Shown here: piece after piece, positions 1 through 10,347 of the stretch | Layout of the letters: each line of letters starts with the position of its first letter | How positions within the stretch are numbered: position 1 is the first letter of the stretch | Position numbers and translations under genes: made by a program | Notes under the pieces: generated by a model | The model's input: only the letters and a program-made list of their open reading frames with translations | What the model was told of the DNA's origin: nothing | Databases searched by the model: none | Assembly: GCF_964020175.1 (NCBI RefSeq) | Contig: NZ_OZ026541.1 | Coordinates: 1,178,001-1,242,000 of the forward strand | Length of the DNA: 64,000 nucleotides | Source: Candidatus Mesenet endosymbiont of Phosphuga atrata | Lineage (GTDB): Bacteria; Pseudomonadota; Alphaproteobacteria; Rickettsiales; Anaplasmataceae | Direction: 5' to 3'

Positions 1-612
1 AGAAGTTATGAAAAAGTGGCAAATACATTTTCCGTCAACTAACAGGTCTACTAATAGCAGAATGCGAAAAAATAGTCGAAATAGTTAGTGGGAAAAAGTT
101 AAAAAACAGGCGACGGAATCACATTAAAACGCTAGAAGACAAAATTTTATGTGTGTTAATATACTACCGAACGTATATAATGCATCCATTTTTGGGCTAT
201 TTGTTTAATTTACACAATTCAAATATTTGCTAAAAAAAATGGGTTAGCGAAAAAAATCAAGATCACAAAACCAGAAAAAATATTTTGGTAGATGTGACAG
301 ACACAGCAGCCAAAAGATAGCAAAAAGAGAAGGAATTGGAAAAAAGAAAACATAAAAACCGAAATGAAGAAAACGGACAAGGTTTCAAAATCTCATCGTG
401 TTTAAGATACGAAAACAGTTCTGCCAGTAGATAGCATAAAATATGCTGATTCTAGGGTTGGCAAAAATTGCAGAAAGTATAAAAAATACCGTAAAAAACC
501 CCGGAGCAAAAGGATCATAGCTTGCGTCGTTTAGGATGAGAGTGGAAAATAAGATTCAAAGATATTTAAAATTATGTTTACCGTAATTTTTAGAAAAATG
601 AGGTTTAACATA
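1..612 (+). pseudogene. IS5-family transposase remnant
   Basis: A decayed transposase runs in from the left edge. Bases 39-233 still read as the N-terminal helix-turn-helix region of the IS5-family DDE transposase, with a stretch like LTGLLIAECEKIVEIV and then LEDKILCVLIYYRTYI, ending at a stop near 235. The later catalytic part survives only as pieces in shifting frames, such as a DVTDTAAKR-like segment near 290, a GWQKLQK segment near 460 and a RVENKI segment near 540. In-frame stops and frameshifts are frequent, so no active protein is expected. The 5' end probably lies at or just outside the window. Confidence 0.75.
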
Positions 613-616
613 ATCT

Positions 617-686
617 GTACTAGACAAGACTTAATCTGACAATGATGAATTAACTGACAGAAGAATTTAAATAGTTAATATCAGAA
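617..686 (-). mobile_element. Isolated IS481-type end, inverted
   Basis: This 70-bp stretch is nearly the reverse complement of the 3' end of the IS481-type element at about 2430-2488, including the terminal GTACTAGACA-like motif. It is cut on the right by the IS5-type element that begins at 688. Confidence 0.65.
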
Positions 687-687
687 T

Positions 688-1499
688 AGACCTCTTGCAT
701 AACTATATAAAAGGTTATAGCATGCTGAAGATGGTACAGTAGGTATAATAAGATTTGAAAAAATAAGCAGATTGGGAGATGAGGAGTTTCGTCGGTTAAC
801 AGGAGTAAAGTGTAGTACATTCAAAAGAATGATAGAAATTTTAATAGAGGAAGAAGTTAAGAAAAAAGCCAAAGGAGGTAAGCCAAATAAACAGTGTATG
901 GAAGATCGCTTACTGATGTCATTAGAATGGACATATTTTCATATTGCAAAGAGTTATGAAATCAGCGAGTTACCGCAACATTAAGAGGATATTTTAATCC
1001 GGATTTTGCACTGCCAGGCCGAAAAAAAGAAGTGATGTAGAATACGAAATTGTAGTTATGGACAGCACGGAAACAGCAATAGAGAGGCCAAAAAAAAGCA
1101 GAAGAGATTTTATTCTGGAAAGAAAAAGCGGCACACAATAGGAAAAGAGAACAAGTATGTACAGAATTTTCTAATGGATGATTTTAGAATGTTTAAGGAG
1201 TCGAGAGTGCGTATTTTACCAGAAATGAAGATGCTAGCAGACGCAGGATATAGAGGTTTGCAAAAAATTCATGAAAACGTTGAATTGCCATATAGGAAAA
1301 CGAAAAACTAACAAAAGAGCAAAGGGAAGAAAATCAAAAGCTTATTAGCAAGTGGTTGAAAATGTGATTGGATTGTTGAAAAGGTTTAAAATCATCTCAG
1401 ATAGATATCGAAATCGACAAAAACGTTTTGGATTGAGGTTCAATCTTATTTCCGGAATTTATAATTTAGAGTTGATCTCATAAGTTATGCAAGAGGTCT
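688..1499 (+). mobile_element. IS5-type element with intact terminal repeats
   Basis: The element is bounded by perfect 17-bp inverted repeats, AGACCTCTTGCATAACT at 688-704 and its exact complement at 1483-1499. A TA dinucleotide is present at both junctions (687-688 and 1499-1500), which fits an IS5/IS1031-type insertion. It sits inside older IS481 debris, so it is a later insertion. The ends are pristine but the transposase inside is broken, so the copy could move only if a transposase is supplied in trans. Confidence 0.8.
772..1483 (+). pseudogene. Frameshifted IS5-type transposase
   Basis: The N-terminal helix-turn-helix part (772-984) is open for 70 residues, with EFRRLTGVKCSTFKRMIEIL and a TYFHIAKSYEIS segment. 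It then shifts frame at about 965. The catalytic part follows in pieces: VVMDSTETAIERPKKS near 1053, which carries the first catalytic Asp, and LKRFKIISDRYRNRQKRFG near 1377, which is the C-terminal region. Several stops and indels separate the pieces. The first codon of the open part is TTG. Confidence 0.75.
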
Positions 1500-1500
1500 A

Positions 1501-2488
1501 TTCAAAAGACTGACACCACATTTTTTGAAAATTTTATGTATGGTAGCCAATGAAAAAGAAAGATCATGTAAACTGTATTAAATAAAACTTGAACTGACAC
1601 TTAGAACAAAAAAACAACAAAAAATAAGAGAAATGAATACAATACAAAAAAAATACTAAAATTAGGATTTTAGCAAAACAACTAGGAAATGTGTCACAAG
1701 CGTATGGGATATTCAAATTTTATCGCTTCAAGGAGTTATACGAAAATGGAGATGAGATAAGTAAGAAAGTTTGCAAACAGAGTTTCGGAAGACATAGAAA
1801 GATCTGTATAGCAACAGAATTTCCAGCATATAAAAAATGAGCTGAGAAAAAAATAATATCTGAAGGTGGATGTATGGCTAAGTTGAAACTTTCAAAAAAA
1901 GGCTTAAGGCGCTTGAAGCAAAAAGATGGAATAATTCTAACAGCTTTAGAAAAAGTGAAAGAACAAAGATAGTGAAATTGATACTCAGGTTATCTGGGTT
2001 CTCAGGATACATATTACGTGGGTAATATAATGGGCGAATTTACCAGCTAGACCTTTATCGATACTTATTCTCGTTTGCTAAGTCGATAAGACAGCAATTA
2101 CCTCTTGCTAAATGATAGCCATTCTTTGATATTGCGCATTTTGACTGATAGAGGTACAGAATATTGCGGTAAGCCGGAAAACCATGCTTTATTTGGGAAT
2201 TGAAAACATTGATCATTCCAGAACTAACTCTGCAAACTAATGGCATATGCTTCACAAAACTATGCAAATCATCTTTAGAAATATAGTTCTTTAGAAGACC
2301 TACAAATTGATGTTGGTTGCGTTCTTACAACGAAACAATCAGACAAATATTGCTATGATAAAACGCCAATGCAAACTTTTCTTGATATATTGCTTTTTAG
2401 AAAAATATTAAATCAGGATTCTGATAGTATATTTAAATTCTTCTGTCAGTTAATTCGTCACTGTCAGATTAAGTGGTGTCTGGTACAG
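1501..2488 (+). pseudogene. IS481-family transposase remnant
   Basis: A full-length but heavily broken integrase-core transposase. Recognisable pieces in order are KLRILAKQLGNVSQAYGIF near 1660 (N-terminal HTH), GSQDTYYVGNI near 1998, ILTDRGTEYCGKPENHA near 2136 (catalytic-core segment), a LRSYNETIRQI-like piece near 2315 and KTPMQTFLDILL near 2362 (C-terminal tail). Frame changes between every piece rule out function. The element ends near 2488 with GGTGTCTGGTACA, matching the copies at 43516-43603 and 49618-49905. Confidence 0.75.
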
Positions 2489-2490
2489 CT

Positions 2491-2513
2491 AAGGCGAGCA
2501 CCTAACTACATAA
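2491..2513 (+). mobile_element. Solitary IS200/IS605-type end
   Basis: A 23-bp stretch beginning AAGGCGAGCACCTAACT recurs at the end of two IS200-like remnants (43846-43870 inverted, 50863-50888). Here it stands alone, directly after an IS481 end. It overlaps the last codons of priA on the opposite strand. Confidence 0.5.
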
Positions 2514-4461
2514 AGTTGATTGGATCAACATCGATGATAATTCTTATGCTAGATGATAATTCACAATCTTCTATCCACCTCCTTAGATTTTGTTGTACTT
2601 TTAAATCTTTTTTGTCATTCACTTTTAGCAGTATTCTATACCTATACCTTCCTCTTAAAAAGCTCATAAAGCTGGGAGTTGGGCCAAACACAACTAAATT
2701 GTCATTTTGAGGGATTAGCTTTACTATATTTTCTGCTGACTTTAACGTTTTTATTTGTTCTTTGCCAGTGATAATGAGTGCAATTAACCTGCTAAATGGT
2801 GGCATGTTGGCATCATATCTTGATTTAAGTTCTAGTTTATAAAATAGGTTACGCCTGTAATGCTGCATAGCTTTGATAATTGGGCTTTCTGGGTTATAGG
2901 TTTGCATTACTACCCACCCTTTTTGTTCAAACCTTCCGGATCTACCAGATACTTGATGCAACAATTGATATGTTTTTTCTGTTGATCTTAAATCAGCGTT
3001 ATCCAACCCAAAATCGGCATCAATAATTCCCACTAAAGTTAGATTAGGAAAATTGTACCCTTTAGCAATCATCTGTGTACCGATAATGACATTGACTTCT
3101 TTTTTTAATATCAAATCAATAATGTTATCTGCTGCTTTTTTGCTGATGTCACTGCTGATAGTTGCTATTTTAGCGTTTGGTATTAGCTTTAATACTTCTT
3201 CAGAAAGTTTTTCAATCCCTATTCCATATGAAATCAGCTGGCCTTTGCAGCTAGTACATGCTTTGGGAATAGCTAATCTATACAAGCAATAATGGCATAG
3301 CAAAATATTTTGCTTTTTGTGCTCTATAAGCCAAGTGGAACAATTCGGACAATTCAGTCTATGACCACATGCTTTGCAAAGCATAAGCTGAGAATAACCT
3401 CTGCGGTTTAAAAAAAGCATTACTTGATTACCATCTGCTAAAGTCTTTTGCATTTTTTCATAGAGTTGAAATGATACCCATTTGCCTTGTGTTTTGCATG
3501 TACGCATATCAACAATCTCTACTAGAGGTAGCTCCGCCTTACCAAAACGCTTAGTAAGCTGCAGATGCTCGTAGCTGCCCTCTTGAACGTTATTGATTGT
3601 CTCAAGCGAAGGGGTAGCAGAGCAAAGTACTATAGGGATATGTTCAATTTTAGCCAAAACCACGGCCATATCCCTAGCATTATATATTACTCTTTGTTCT
3701 TGCTTAAAGGATGAGTCATGCTCTTCATCAACTACAATCAATCTTAAATTTTTATAAGGTAAAAATAATGCCGATCTTGTACCCACAATAATTTGTACAT
3801 TTCCATAGGTTATGTTGGTCCAATTTCTTATGCGATTTTTAGGTGTTAAATCAGAGTGCCACTCAGCTACCTGATCACATGGAAAATAACTGTAAACACG
3901 TTTAATTAATTGTGACGTTAAAGCAATTTCAGGTAAAAGAATGAGAATTTGAGCATCTTTATTAACCTTAAGTAGCTCTATAATAACAAACAGGTATACT
4001 TCTGTTTTACCAGAGCCAGTTTCCCCATCAAGCAATGATACCGAATACTTGCCGAAATTGCTAATTATTCTATTTGCTGCAGCTTGCTGGTCAGATGTCA
4101 AATTGCAATCCATTTTATATGTGATAGGTTTTTCTTCACGCTCAAAATTGTTTATTTTTTTAAGGCTACAACTGGTAACCATTTTAAGCAGCATACCTAC
4201 CTGTATTAAGTTATAGTTTGATACCCATTTTATAAATTGTATTAACTCTTTTCTGATTGGGAGTATTTCTAATCTGTTAATTACAGTTTTGAGCTTATCA
4301 ATATCTATTGTGGCACTACTGCTAAGCTGCCACACTACACCTACTAAACATCTTTTACCAAATGGTACAGTAACATAATTGCCAACTGTAAGCTTAAGAT
4401 CTGTAATATATGAAAAAGCCTTATTAACTGGCAGGGGTAGTAGTACATCAATTATGGTCAT
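2506..4461 (-). CDS. priA: Primosomal replication-restart helicase PriA
   Basis: PriA is a 3'-5' DNA helicase that reloads the replisome at stalled forks. The 651-residue product starts with the 3'BD-type domain (LLPLPVNKAFSYI, then VPFGKR). The helicase core has Walker A GETGSGKT at about 146-153 and the DEEH box in VVDEEHDSSFKQEQ. Four CxxC pairs (CKAC, CPNC, CHYC, CTSC) form the two zinc sites. The C-terminal VDPINF tail is typical of the family. The protein is somewhat shorter than E. coli PriA (732), as is usual in Rickettsiales. It is transcribed away from the small ankyrin gene at 4576. Its last two sense codons and stop lie inside an IS200-type end, so the natural terminus may have been replaced by one or two residues. 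Confidence 0.95.
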   Translation of the reverse strand: MTIIDVLLPLPVNKAFSYITDLKLTVGNYVTVPFGKRCLVGVVWQLSSSATIDIDKLKTVINRLEILPIRKELIQFIKWVSNYNLIQVGMLLKMVTSCSLKKINNFEREEKPITYKMDCNLTSDQQAAANRIISNFGKYSVSLLDGETGSGKTEVYLFVIIELLKVNKDAQILILLPEIALTSQLIKRVYSYFPCDQVAEWHSDLTPKNRIRNWTNITYGNVQIIVGTRSALFLPYKNLRLIVVDEEHDSSFKQEQRVIYNARDMAVVLAKIEHIPIVLCSATPSLETINNVQEGSYEHLQLTKRFGKAELPLVEIVDMRTCKTQGKWVSFQLYEKMQKTLADGNQVMLFLNRRGYSQLMLCKACGHRLNCPNCSTWLIEHKKQNILLCHYCLYRLAIPKACTSCKGQLISYGIGIEKLSEEVLKLIPNAKIATISSDISKKAADNIIDLILKKEVNVIIGTQMIAKGYNFPNLTLVGIIDADFGLDNADLRSTEKTYQLLHQVSGRSGRFEQKGWVVMQTYNPESPIIKAMQHYRRNLFYKLELKSRYDANMPPFSRLIALIITGKEQIKTLKSAENIVKLIPQNDNLVVFGPTPSFMSFLRGRYRYRILLKVNDKKDLKVQQNLRRWIEDCELSSSIRIIIDVDPINFM

Positions 4462-4575
4462 AGACCTCTTTTTTTTACAATGTTATGTTTATTTTTATAA
4501 AATATTAATCTTTTATTTACTATTTAGTTTTTATCACTTATCGTTGGCAAAGATAAGAAGCTGAAGGGGGAATGG

Positions 4576-5298
4576 ATGTTAGATAGGATCATTGAACTTT
4601 TTGCTGCAAAAAAAAAGAATAAGAGTAAGTTAAGTTTAAGCCCTAAAGTTGAACCAATTGAGATTAGACCTAATCTGCAAGATTTATCAATCAAGATAGA
4701 AGTACACGATAGACGACGTTTTGAAAAATTAAATAAAGAAGTTTTCAGAAAATTATACATGAAGTCTCAAAATGGACATTTTGGTACTTTGTTAATAAAC
4801 AATAATGTTAAGTTTGAAATTATTTTAAATCTTAGTAGTAAATTACACAAGCTTGCTTCGAAAATACCAGTGACTGATAGTGATATAAAGAGAATGAAGG
4901 TACTATTCAAAACAAAGAGATATATTAATATATCTGATCATAACGGTAATACGCCATTACATATAGCAGTATTAAAAGAAAATTTACCTATCATTGAGTT
5001 ATTAATAAGCTATGATGCAGGTCTTTTCCTTAAGAATAATGATGGTGAAACTCCATATCAACTATCTTTTGAAAGCTTTTTAGTAAAAAATTTATTTCAT
5101 AGTGACTCAAATATTAACGAAAAAGTTAGAGTACAAAAATTTAATTATAATATATGCAAATTATCTGAAGTACAAGAGATAGAGTCACAGATAGGTCCGG
5201 TTGCTACTTATGCAACATTGCCAAATATTGATGGCCCAGTTAGCACTTTAAAGGAAATGTGCATAGATAGCATCTTACACTCCGTTATTAAAAGGTAA
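4576..5298 (+). CDS. Small ankyrin-repeat protein
   Basis: A 240-residue protein with no signal peptide or membrane segment. Residues 1-110 are lysine-rich and match no family I recognise. From about residue 115 there are two recognisable ankyrin repeats, with the hallmark GNTPLHIAVLKENLPIIELL and then DGETPYQLSFE. The tail has no clear motif. The start is set by an AAGGGGG ribosome-binding site (GGGGG at 4566-4570) five bases before the ATG. It diverges from priA and converges on recG. Ankyrin proteins in this family often bind host proteins, but a cytoplasmic bacterial role is equally possible here. Confidence 0.75.
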   Translation: MLDRIIELFAAKKKNKSKLSLSPKVEPIEIRPNLQDLSIKIEVHDRRRFEKLNKEVFRKLYMKSQNGHFGTLLINNNVKFEIILNLSSKLHKLASKIPVTDSDIKRMKVLFKTKRYINISDHNGNTPLHIAVLKENLPIIELLISYDAGLFLKNNDGETPYQLSFESFLVKNLFHSDSNINEKVRVQKFNYNICKLSEVQEIESQIGPVATYATLPNIDGPVSTLKEMCIDSILHSVIKR

Positions 5299-5354
5299 AA
5301 GCACTTAACTATTTCAAAGGCAATTATTGGAAAGATGATTGAGTGAATTGAGTT

Positions 5355-7418
5355 TTATCTAAGGAACTCAAATTCTTCATTATAGCCAAAGATACTAAGT
5401 AGTTCTTTCAGTGATTGATTCTGAATCTCAGTTAATGTTGGATCATTGTCAATAATGTTTTTAGCTTTACTGTAAGCTCTGTTAAGTAGCTCTTTGTCTT
5501 TGTAGATATCAGCAAATTTAAATTCTATATTCCCGGACTGTTTGATCCCCAAAACATCTCCACTACCACGCAGCAGCATGTCTTGCTGAGCTATATAAAA
5601 CCCATCTTGCGACTCTCTCATAGTTTTAAGTTTTAAATATGAAGATTTATTTAGTTTATCATATAAAAGTATACAAAAAGAAGGTTGATCACCGCGTCCT
5701 ACTCTACCGCGAAGCTGGTGCAACTGTGATAAACCAAAATTTTCTGCATTTTCTATGACAATTATGGTAGCATCAGGTACATCTATGCCAACTTCTATTA
5801 CAGTTGTAGCAACAAGTAAGGAAGTTTCACCTACGCGAAAAGAAAGCATTATTTCATCCTTTTGTTTTTGCTCTAAGCGACCATGTATTAATCCTATATT
5901 ATTTTCTTTGAATACTTTTTGCAGCTGAGCAAAACGCTCCTCTGCTGCTGCAACACTTAAGGATTCATTATCTTCTATACATGGGCAAATCCAATAGGCT
6001 TTTTTACCTAAATCAATTGCTCGCTTTAGACTTGATATTATACTAGATGTCTTTTTTATATTCGTTGCTACAGTACTGATTGGCATTCTGCATTTTGGTT
6101 TCTCTTTTAAGCTGCAGTGCTCTATATCCCCATACAATGCTTGCCTTAACGTTCTTGGAATTGGCGTGGCACTGATAAATAAAATATCTACATTATTTCC
6201 TTTTTGAATTAAGCTATTTCTCTGCATTACACCAAATCTTTGCTGTTCATCAATTACAACCAATGCTAAGTCTTTAAATTTAACTCTTTCTTGAAATAAA
6301 GCATGAGTACCTATAACTATATCTAAGCTACCGTCCTGCAAAGCAGGCATTATTGTTTTCCTTTCTTTTTGCTTGATTTTGCCAGTAAGTAAAGTGATCT
6401 TTATATCAGTTCCTGATAATACTTCTTTAAACCAACTATAATGCTGTTCTGCCAGTATTGCTGTTGGTGCCATAAGTGCCGCCTGACAATTATTCTCAAC
6501 AGCATTTAGTATAGCAAATAAAGCAACTACCGTTTTACCACTACCAACGTCACCCTGCAAAAGCCTTATCATACGATGCTGAGACTGTTGCTCATTTGAT
6601 ATATCATTTATTGCTCTGATTTGATCTTGCGTAAGTTCAAATTCCAGTCTTCTCATAACTTGGTCTTTATATTTATTTCGAACTAAAAACTTTCGTCCTT
6701 TTTCTTTCATTTGTTTATATCTTGCAACTCTTAATGCTATTTGCTGAATTGTAAATTCATCATATGCAAGCCTTAAGCGACACATCTCCATCTCTTCTAG
6801 TGAATCTAAGTTATGCAATTTGCTCAAACTGGTTTTAAAACTTAACCATCCTTTTTCTTCGATAAAATTACCGTCTATCCACTCAGGAAACTCAGGCATA
6901 ATCTTAAGTGCTGATGCAACAATCTTTGAGATCTTTCTACTGGTAATGCCACGACTTAAGCGATATATTGATTCTATACAGCAAACCTCATCAAAGCTGG
7001 AAATGTCAAGCGATATGTAATCTGGATGTGTGATTTGTAGTTGCCCTAAAAAAGTCTCAAGCTTGCCGCTAATTACACATGCCTTACCAGTAGGTAAAGC
7101 TTGTTTTAAATATTTAACCGAATAATGAAAAAAAATTAATGTTACCTGCTGTCCTTCCAGTTCTAAGATTATTCTATAAGGTTTATTCTTCACAGTGGGA
7201 AGCTTATGCATGTTAATTTTAGCAGTAAAAGTAACATATTCACCTGATTTTGCAGTCAGTGGATGATTCCTCCTATCTATATAACGACAAGGGCGGAAAA
7301 AAAGTACATCTATTATCCTCGCACCACATAGTTTACCTAATATCTTTTGCGTTATTTTACTTATTCCTGGTAAATTTATAATGTCAGAAAAAATGTAGCT
7401 TTTCTTATCCATTAGCAT
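5355..7418 (-). CDS. recG: ATP-dependent DNA helicase RecG
   Basis: RecG remodels stalled forks and Holliday junctions. The 687-residue product has the N-terminal wedge/OB domain (about 60-140). The SF2 core follows, with Walker A GDVGSGKT at 289-296, the family-specific DEQQRFG at 390-396, SATPIPRT, and motif VI within LHQLRGRVGRG. Length is typical for the family. The protein begins MLMDKK, so an internal ATG two codons later is an alternative start. The gene is followed by a 56-bp gap converging on the small ankyrin gene, and a 62-bp gap separates it from the upstream envelope gene on the same strand. Confidence 0.96.
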   Translation of the reverse strand: MLMDKKSYIFSDIINLPGISKITQKILGKLCGARIIDVLFFRPCRYIDRRNHPLTAKSGEYVTFTAKINMHKLPTVKNKPYRIILELEGQQVTLIFFHYSVKYLKQALPTGKACVISGKLETFLGQLQITHPDYISLDISSFDEVCCIESIYRLSRGITSRKISKIVASALKIMPEFPEWIDGNFIEEKGWLSFKTSLSKLHNLDSLEEMEMCRLRLAYDEFTIQQIALRVARYKQMKEKGRKFLVRNKYKDQVMRRLEFELTQDQIRAINDISNEQQSQHRMIRLLQGDVGSGKTVVALFAILNAVENNCQAALMAPTAILAEQHYSWFKEVLSGTDIKITLLTGKIKQKERKTIMPALQDGSLDIVIGTHALFQERVKFKDLALVVIDEQQRFGVMQRNSLIQKGNNVDILFISATPIPRTLRQALYGDIEHCSLKEKPKCRMPISTVATNIKKTSSIISSLKRAIDLGKKAYWICPCIEDNESLSVAAAEERFAQLQKVFKENNIGLIHGRLEQKQKDEIMLSFRVGETSLLVATTVIEVGIDVPDATIIVIENAENFGLSQLHQLRGRVGRGDQPSFCILLYDKLNKSSYLKLKTMRESQDGFYIAQQDMLLRGSGDVLGIKQSGNIEFKFADIYKDKELLNRAYSKAKNIIDNDPTLTEIQNQSLKELLSIFGYNEEFEFLR

Positions 7419-7480
7419 TTAAAAACTTTTATAAGATTATAAAATGCAGACCGAAAGCATCAATTTTTTTAATCTGTTTT

Positions 7481-10339
7481 TTATTTACGAGAATGATTAA
7501 ATGCTTCTAATACTCTTTTAAGTATGTTAGGAGCTAAAGCAGATATTAGATTAACTGACACATCATTTTTTTGCTCATTACCCTTAATCTTATAGTCAAC
7601 TGCTATCACCCCTCTGCTTTTACCACCTGTTAGAAGTTTGCCTAGCAGTGGTATTTTCCATATCGATTTATTTAGTGCATATGCTGGAATTATCTGTCCT
7701 TTTATGTTAAATGTTTGATCTGTAAGATTTGCTTTACCAATTGCACTAATACCAAGCTCTGAACCTTCGAGCCATGACTCCTCAATATTAATGATGCCAC
7801 CTTCATATGAAAACGGTATATCAAATTCGTGAAAGTATATCCCATCATTATTAAGGGTATTAACTATTCCTTGTAATGAAGATAGTGCCAATATTTTTGC
7901 CAGTATTGGTGTACGCACAATGTAAAAATCACTCAGAGATGCCATGCCGTATGCTGTTTTATTTTCTGACTTTGAAGAAAGATAAAACGATAACTTACCA
8001 CCATTTACCGTATTAGCAATATTTAGAGCTTTTAAAAATAAGCCAGCATTGTCTGCATAAAGTTCAAGGCCTATTTTGCTATATTCTGCTACTACATCGC
8101 TGCCATCTGGTAGTAGACCTGAAAATTTACCATTACAATAATTATCGTTAATGCAATTAAAATCTAGATCTGCATCATTTATTACTACATCATTTTTCAT
8201 AATCATTTTATCAACATTCATAGTAACTTTCGTGTTGCGTAATTTACTACCACCTCCAAGTGAAGCACGAAGATTACTTAAATCTATACTTTCACCGCTA
8301 ATGTTGAATGTACTCTGATCATTATTAAGCTGTATTTGCAATTTAAGATTATTATTTAGCAATTTAAAATTTTCAAAATCAAGATATAAACCGTTATTGA
8401 TTCTCCCGTTTAATTCAATATCTAAATCTTCACCATAAGCATGAACATGCTTTAGAAAAATATCATCTTTATCTTTTATTTCTGCTGTAAAATCAATTAT
8501 GTTATGATCTTCTGATTCATTGTTCCAGCCCAAGCTACTTATACTAAGCTCAAGTTCTGACAGATCTGCTTTACCCTCTATAACTAAATGCTCGTCATAC
8601 CGAGATTTTAAATTAAGATTCACATAGCCATCCATCTCTGCCCACTTGGTAAACTTTTTAGCGTTTCTAGGAGAGATATTGCCTAAAAATTCATAACTTA
8701 ATTTATTGCTTGCTTCATAATTACCATTTACATTCAGCTGCATTGGTTTGTCATACATCAAACCATGACTTTTAAAATCAATATCAAGATTATCATTAAA
8801 ACTTAGATCAAAATTATAACTAGAGACAAATAGGTCATAAAAATCGTTAGAAATTGATAAATTATCTATTTTTGATGCTAAATTAGCAACAAGTCCATCT
8901 GCATCATTGATATTAAAGTTAAACTCTGACTTTGCTTCTCCTAGTACATGCCCTCTATCAACTTTAGCAATCTCTTTTATCTTAAATAACTCAAATAATT
9001 CATAGGCATCACTGCTTGCATTTCCATGAATGTTTATCCTCTGATCGTTTTTACCTAAATTACTGACCTCCATATTTCCACTGCTAATGGTAAAACCTTG
9101 AAACTGAGCTTTATCTGCAGCAACCTTTAAATTGTTATTCTGTATTGATATGTTACCATCTAAATGATTTATTGACTCAAAATCTTCATGGAATTTTGCA
9201 GTTACATCTTTTATATTAGCTTTCAAATCAATATTCTTTAGACTTTGGCCTGATATGATATCTGAAATTGTGGTTTCTAGATTTACAGCTGCGCTTAAAA
9301 CATCACCTGCCGTTATATGATTGCAATACCAATCCTTAAAATTCATTGATGTGGGAAAGTAAGAACATAAACTCTTTGCAGGCACCTTATCAATTTGTGC
9401 TTTAAGTGAAATTTGCTCAGTTTCAGTATTAACTTCACCACTTAATAATAGATTTGTTTGATCTATCTGTGCACGCAAACTCTGTATATCGGCAACATTT
9501 TGGCTATATCTTAGCTTAAGGTTTGCGCTATTTAAGTTTATAGGCTCTAAATCTGAATGGAGTTTTACTGCTCCTTTTGCTTTCCAAATACTGAGTTGAC
9601 CATCTGTAATTTTATCTTTCTTGTCGATATTGACAGAGAATTTACCGCTAAGAGTAGGAACAACACTATCTAGTAGCAATCCTATATTTAAATTTGAAAA
9701 TTCTACCAAAGTAGTTATAGAGTGATTATTGTCTTCAGAAGCACGCAAGTTAATCAGCATGTCATCTTCAGATCTATTATCTACAACTACACTGATGGTG
9801 CTTATATTACGTTCTTTTTGTTTATCTATTATAAGTTCATTTATATTTAATTTACCTGCTAATTCTCTCTCTATGATAAGCCCATTTACTTTAATTTCCA
9901 TCCAAAGCGGCATATTATTAAAAAATGTTCTAGCTTGCGCTACAATATCATGTTTCTGATTGCTGTGCTTTTTACCCAAGAGTATATAGGGATCAATCAC
10001 TGACACCAAAGCAATGTTAGAGCTATCAAACAAAAATGCCAAACCCGCTTTTGAAAATAAAAACACCTTAGGTATTTCGATAGTTGTATCTTGGTTATTT
10101 ATTGCTATTCCTTCAAGCAATAGGTACAATTTTTCATCACTTTTTTGCCATATTAACTTTGTATTGTGAATGTTTATTTGTGAATCAGGGAATATTTTTA
10201 GCAACTTGTTCTTTATGTGAAAGTTGACGTAATTTATATTAATAGCTATGTCATTCTTGTCTTTGATATATAAGTATGTACACCAACTCAGAAGTGATAT
10301 GATTATTATAGATAGCAATAATGCAAAAACTTTCTTCAT
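7481..10339 (-). CDS. YhdP/AsmA-like envelope protein (DUF3971)
   Basis: A 952-residue protein with an N-terminal transmembrane anchor (residues about 5-26) followed by a long beta-rich region. The C-terminal AsmA-like part contains GSELGISAIGKANLTDQTF and a LLGKLLTGGKSRGVIAVDYKI-like segment, which are typical of YhdP-family proteins. These proteins are thought to form periplasm-spanning lipid-transfer bridges between inner and outer membranes. Wolbachia lacks LPS, so phospholipid transport is the more likely cargo (inference). It lies 8 bp downstream of rnhA, and an operon cdsA-rnhA-yhdP-like is plausible. This would place a phospholipid-synthesis gene and a phospholipid-transport candidate together. 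Confidence 0.8.
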   Translation of the reverse strand: MKKVFALLLSIIIISLLSWCTYLYIKDKNDIAININYVNFHIKNKLLKIFPDSQINIHNTKLIWQKSDEKLYLLLEGIAINNQDTTIEIPKVFLFSKAGLAFLFDSSNIALVSVIDPYILLGKKHSNQKHDIVAQARTFFNNMPLWMEIKVNGLIIERELAGKLNINELIIDKQKERNISTISVVVDNRSEDDMLINLRASEDNNHSITTLVEFSNLNIGLLLDSVVPTLSGKFSVNIDKKDKITDGQLSIWKAKGAVKLHSDLEPINLNSANLKLRYSQNVADIQSLRAQIDQTNLLLSGEVNTETEQISLKAQIDKVPAKSLCSYFPTSMNFKDWYCNHITAGDVLSAAVNLETTISDIISGQSLKNIDLKANIKDVTAKFHEDFESINHLDGNISIQNNNLKVAADKAQFQGFTISSGNMEVSNLGKNDQRINIHGNASSDAYELFELFKIKEIAKVDRGHVLGEAKSEFNFNINDADGLVANLASKIDNLSISNDFYDLFVSSYNFDLSFNDNLDIDFKSHGLMYDKPMQLNVNGNYEASNKLSYEFLGNISPRNAKKFTKWAEMDGYVNLNLKSRYDEHLVIEGKADLSELELSISSLGWNNESEDHNIIDFTAEIKDKDDIFLKHVHAYGEDLDIELNGRINNGLYLDFENFKLLNNNLKLQIQLNNDQSTFNISGESIDLSNLRASLGGGSKLRNTKVTMNVDKMIMKNDVVINDADLDFNCINDNYCNGKFSGLLPDGSDVVAEYSKIGLELYADNAGLFLKALNIANTVNGGKLSFYLSSKSENKTAYGMASLSDFYIVRTPILAKILALSSLQGIVNTLNNDGIYFHEFDIPFSYEGGIINIEESWLEGSELGISAIGKANLTDQTFNIKGQIIPAYALNKSIWKIPLLGKLLTGGKSRGVIAVDYKIKGNEQKNDVSVNLISALAPNILKRVLEAFNHSRK

Positions 10340-10347
10340 AAAACTTT

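Noticed and set aside
2369-2710. A 113-codon open frame on the + strand
   Set aside because: Its first part is the IS481 transposase tail and the rest is antisense to the end of priA, so it is a chance fusion.
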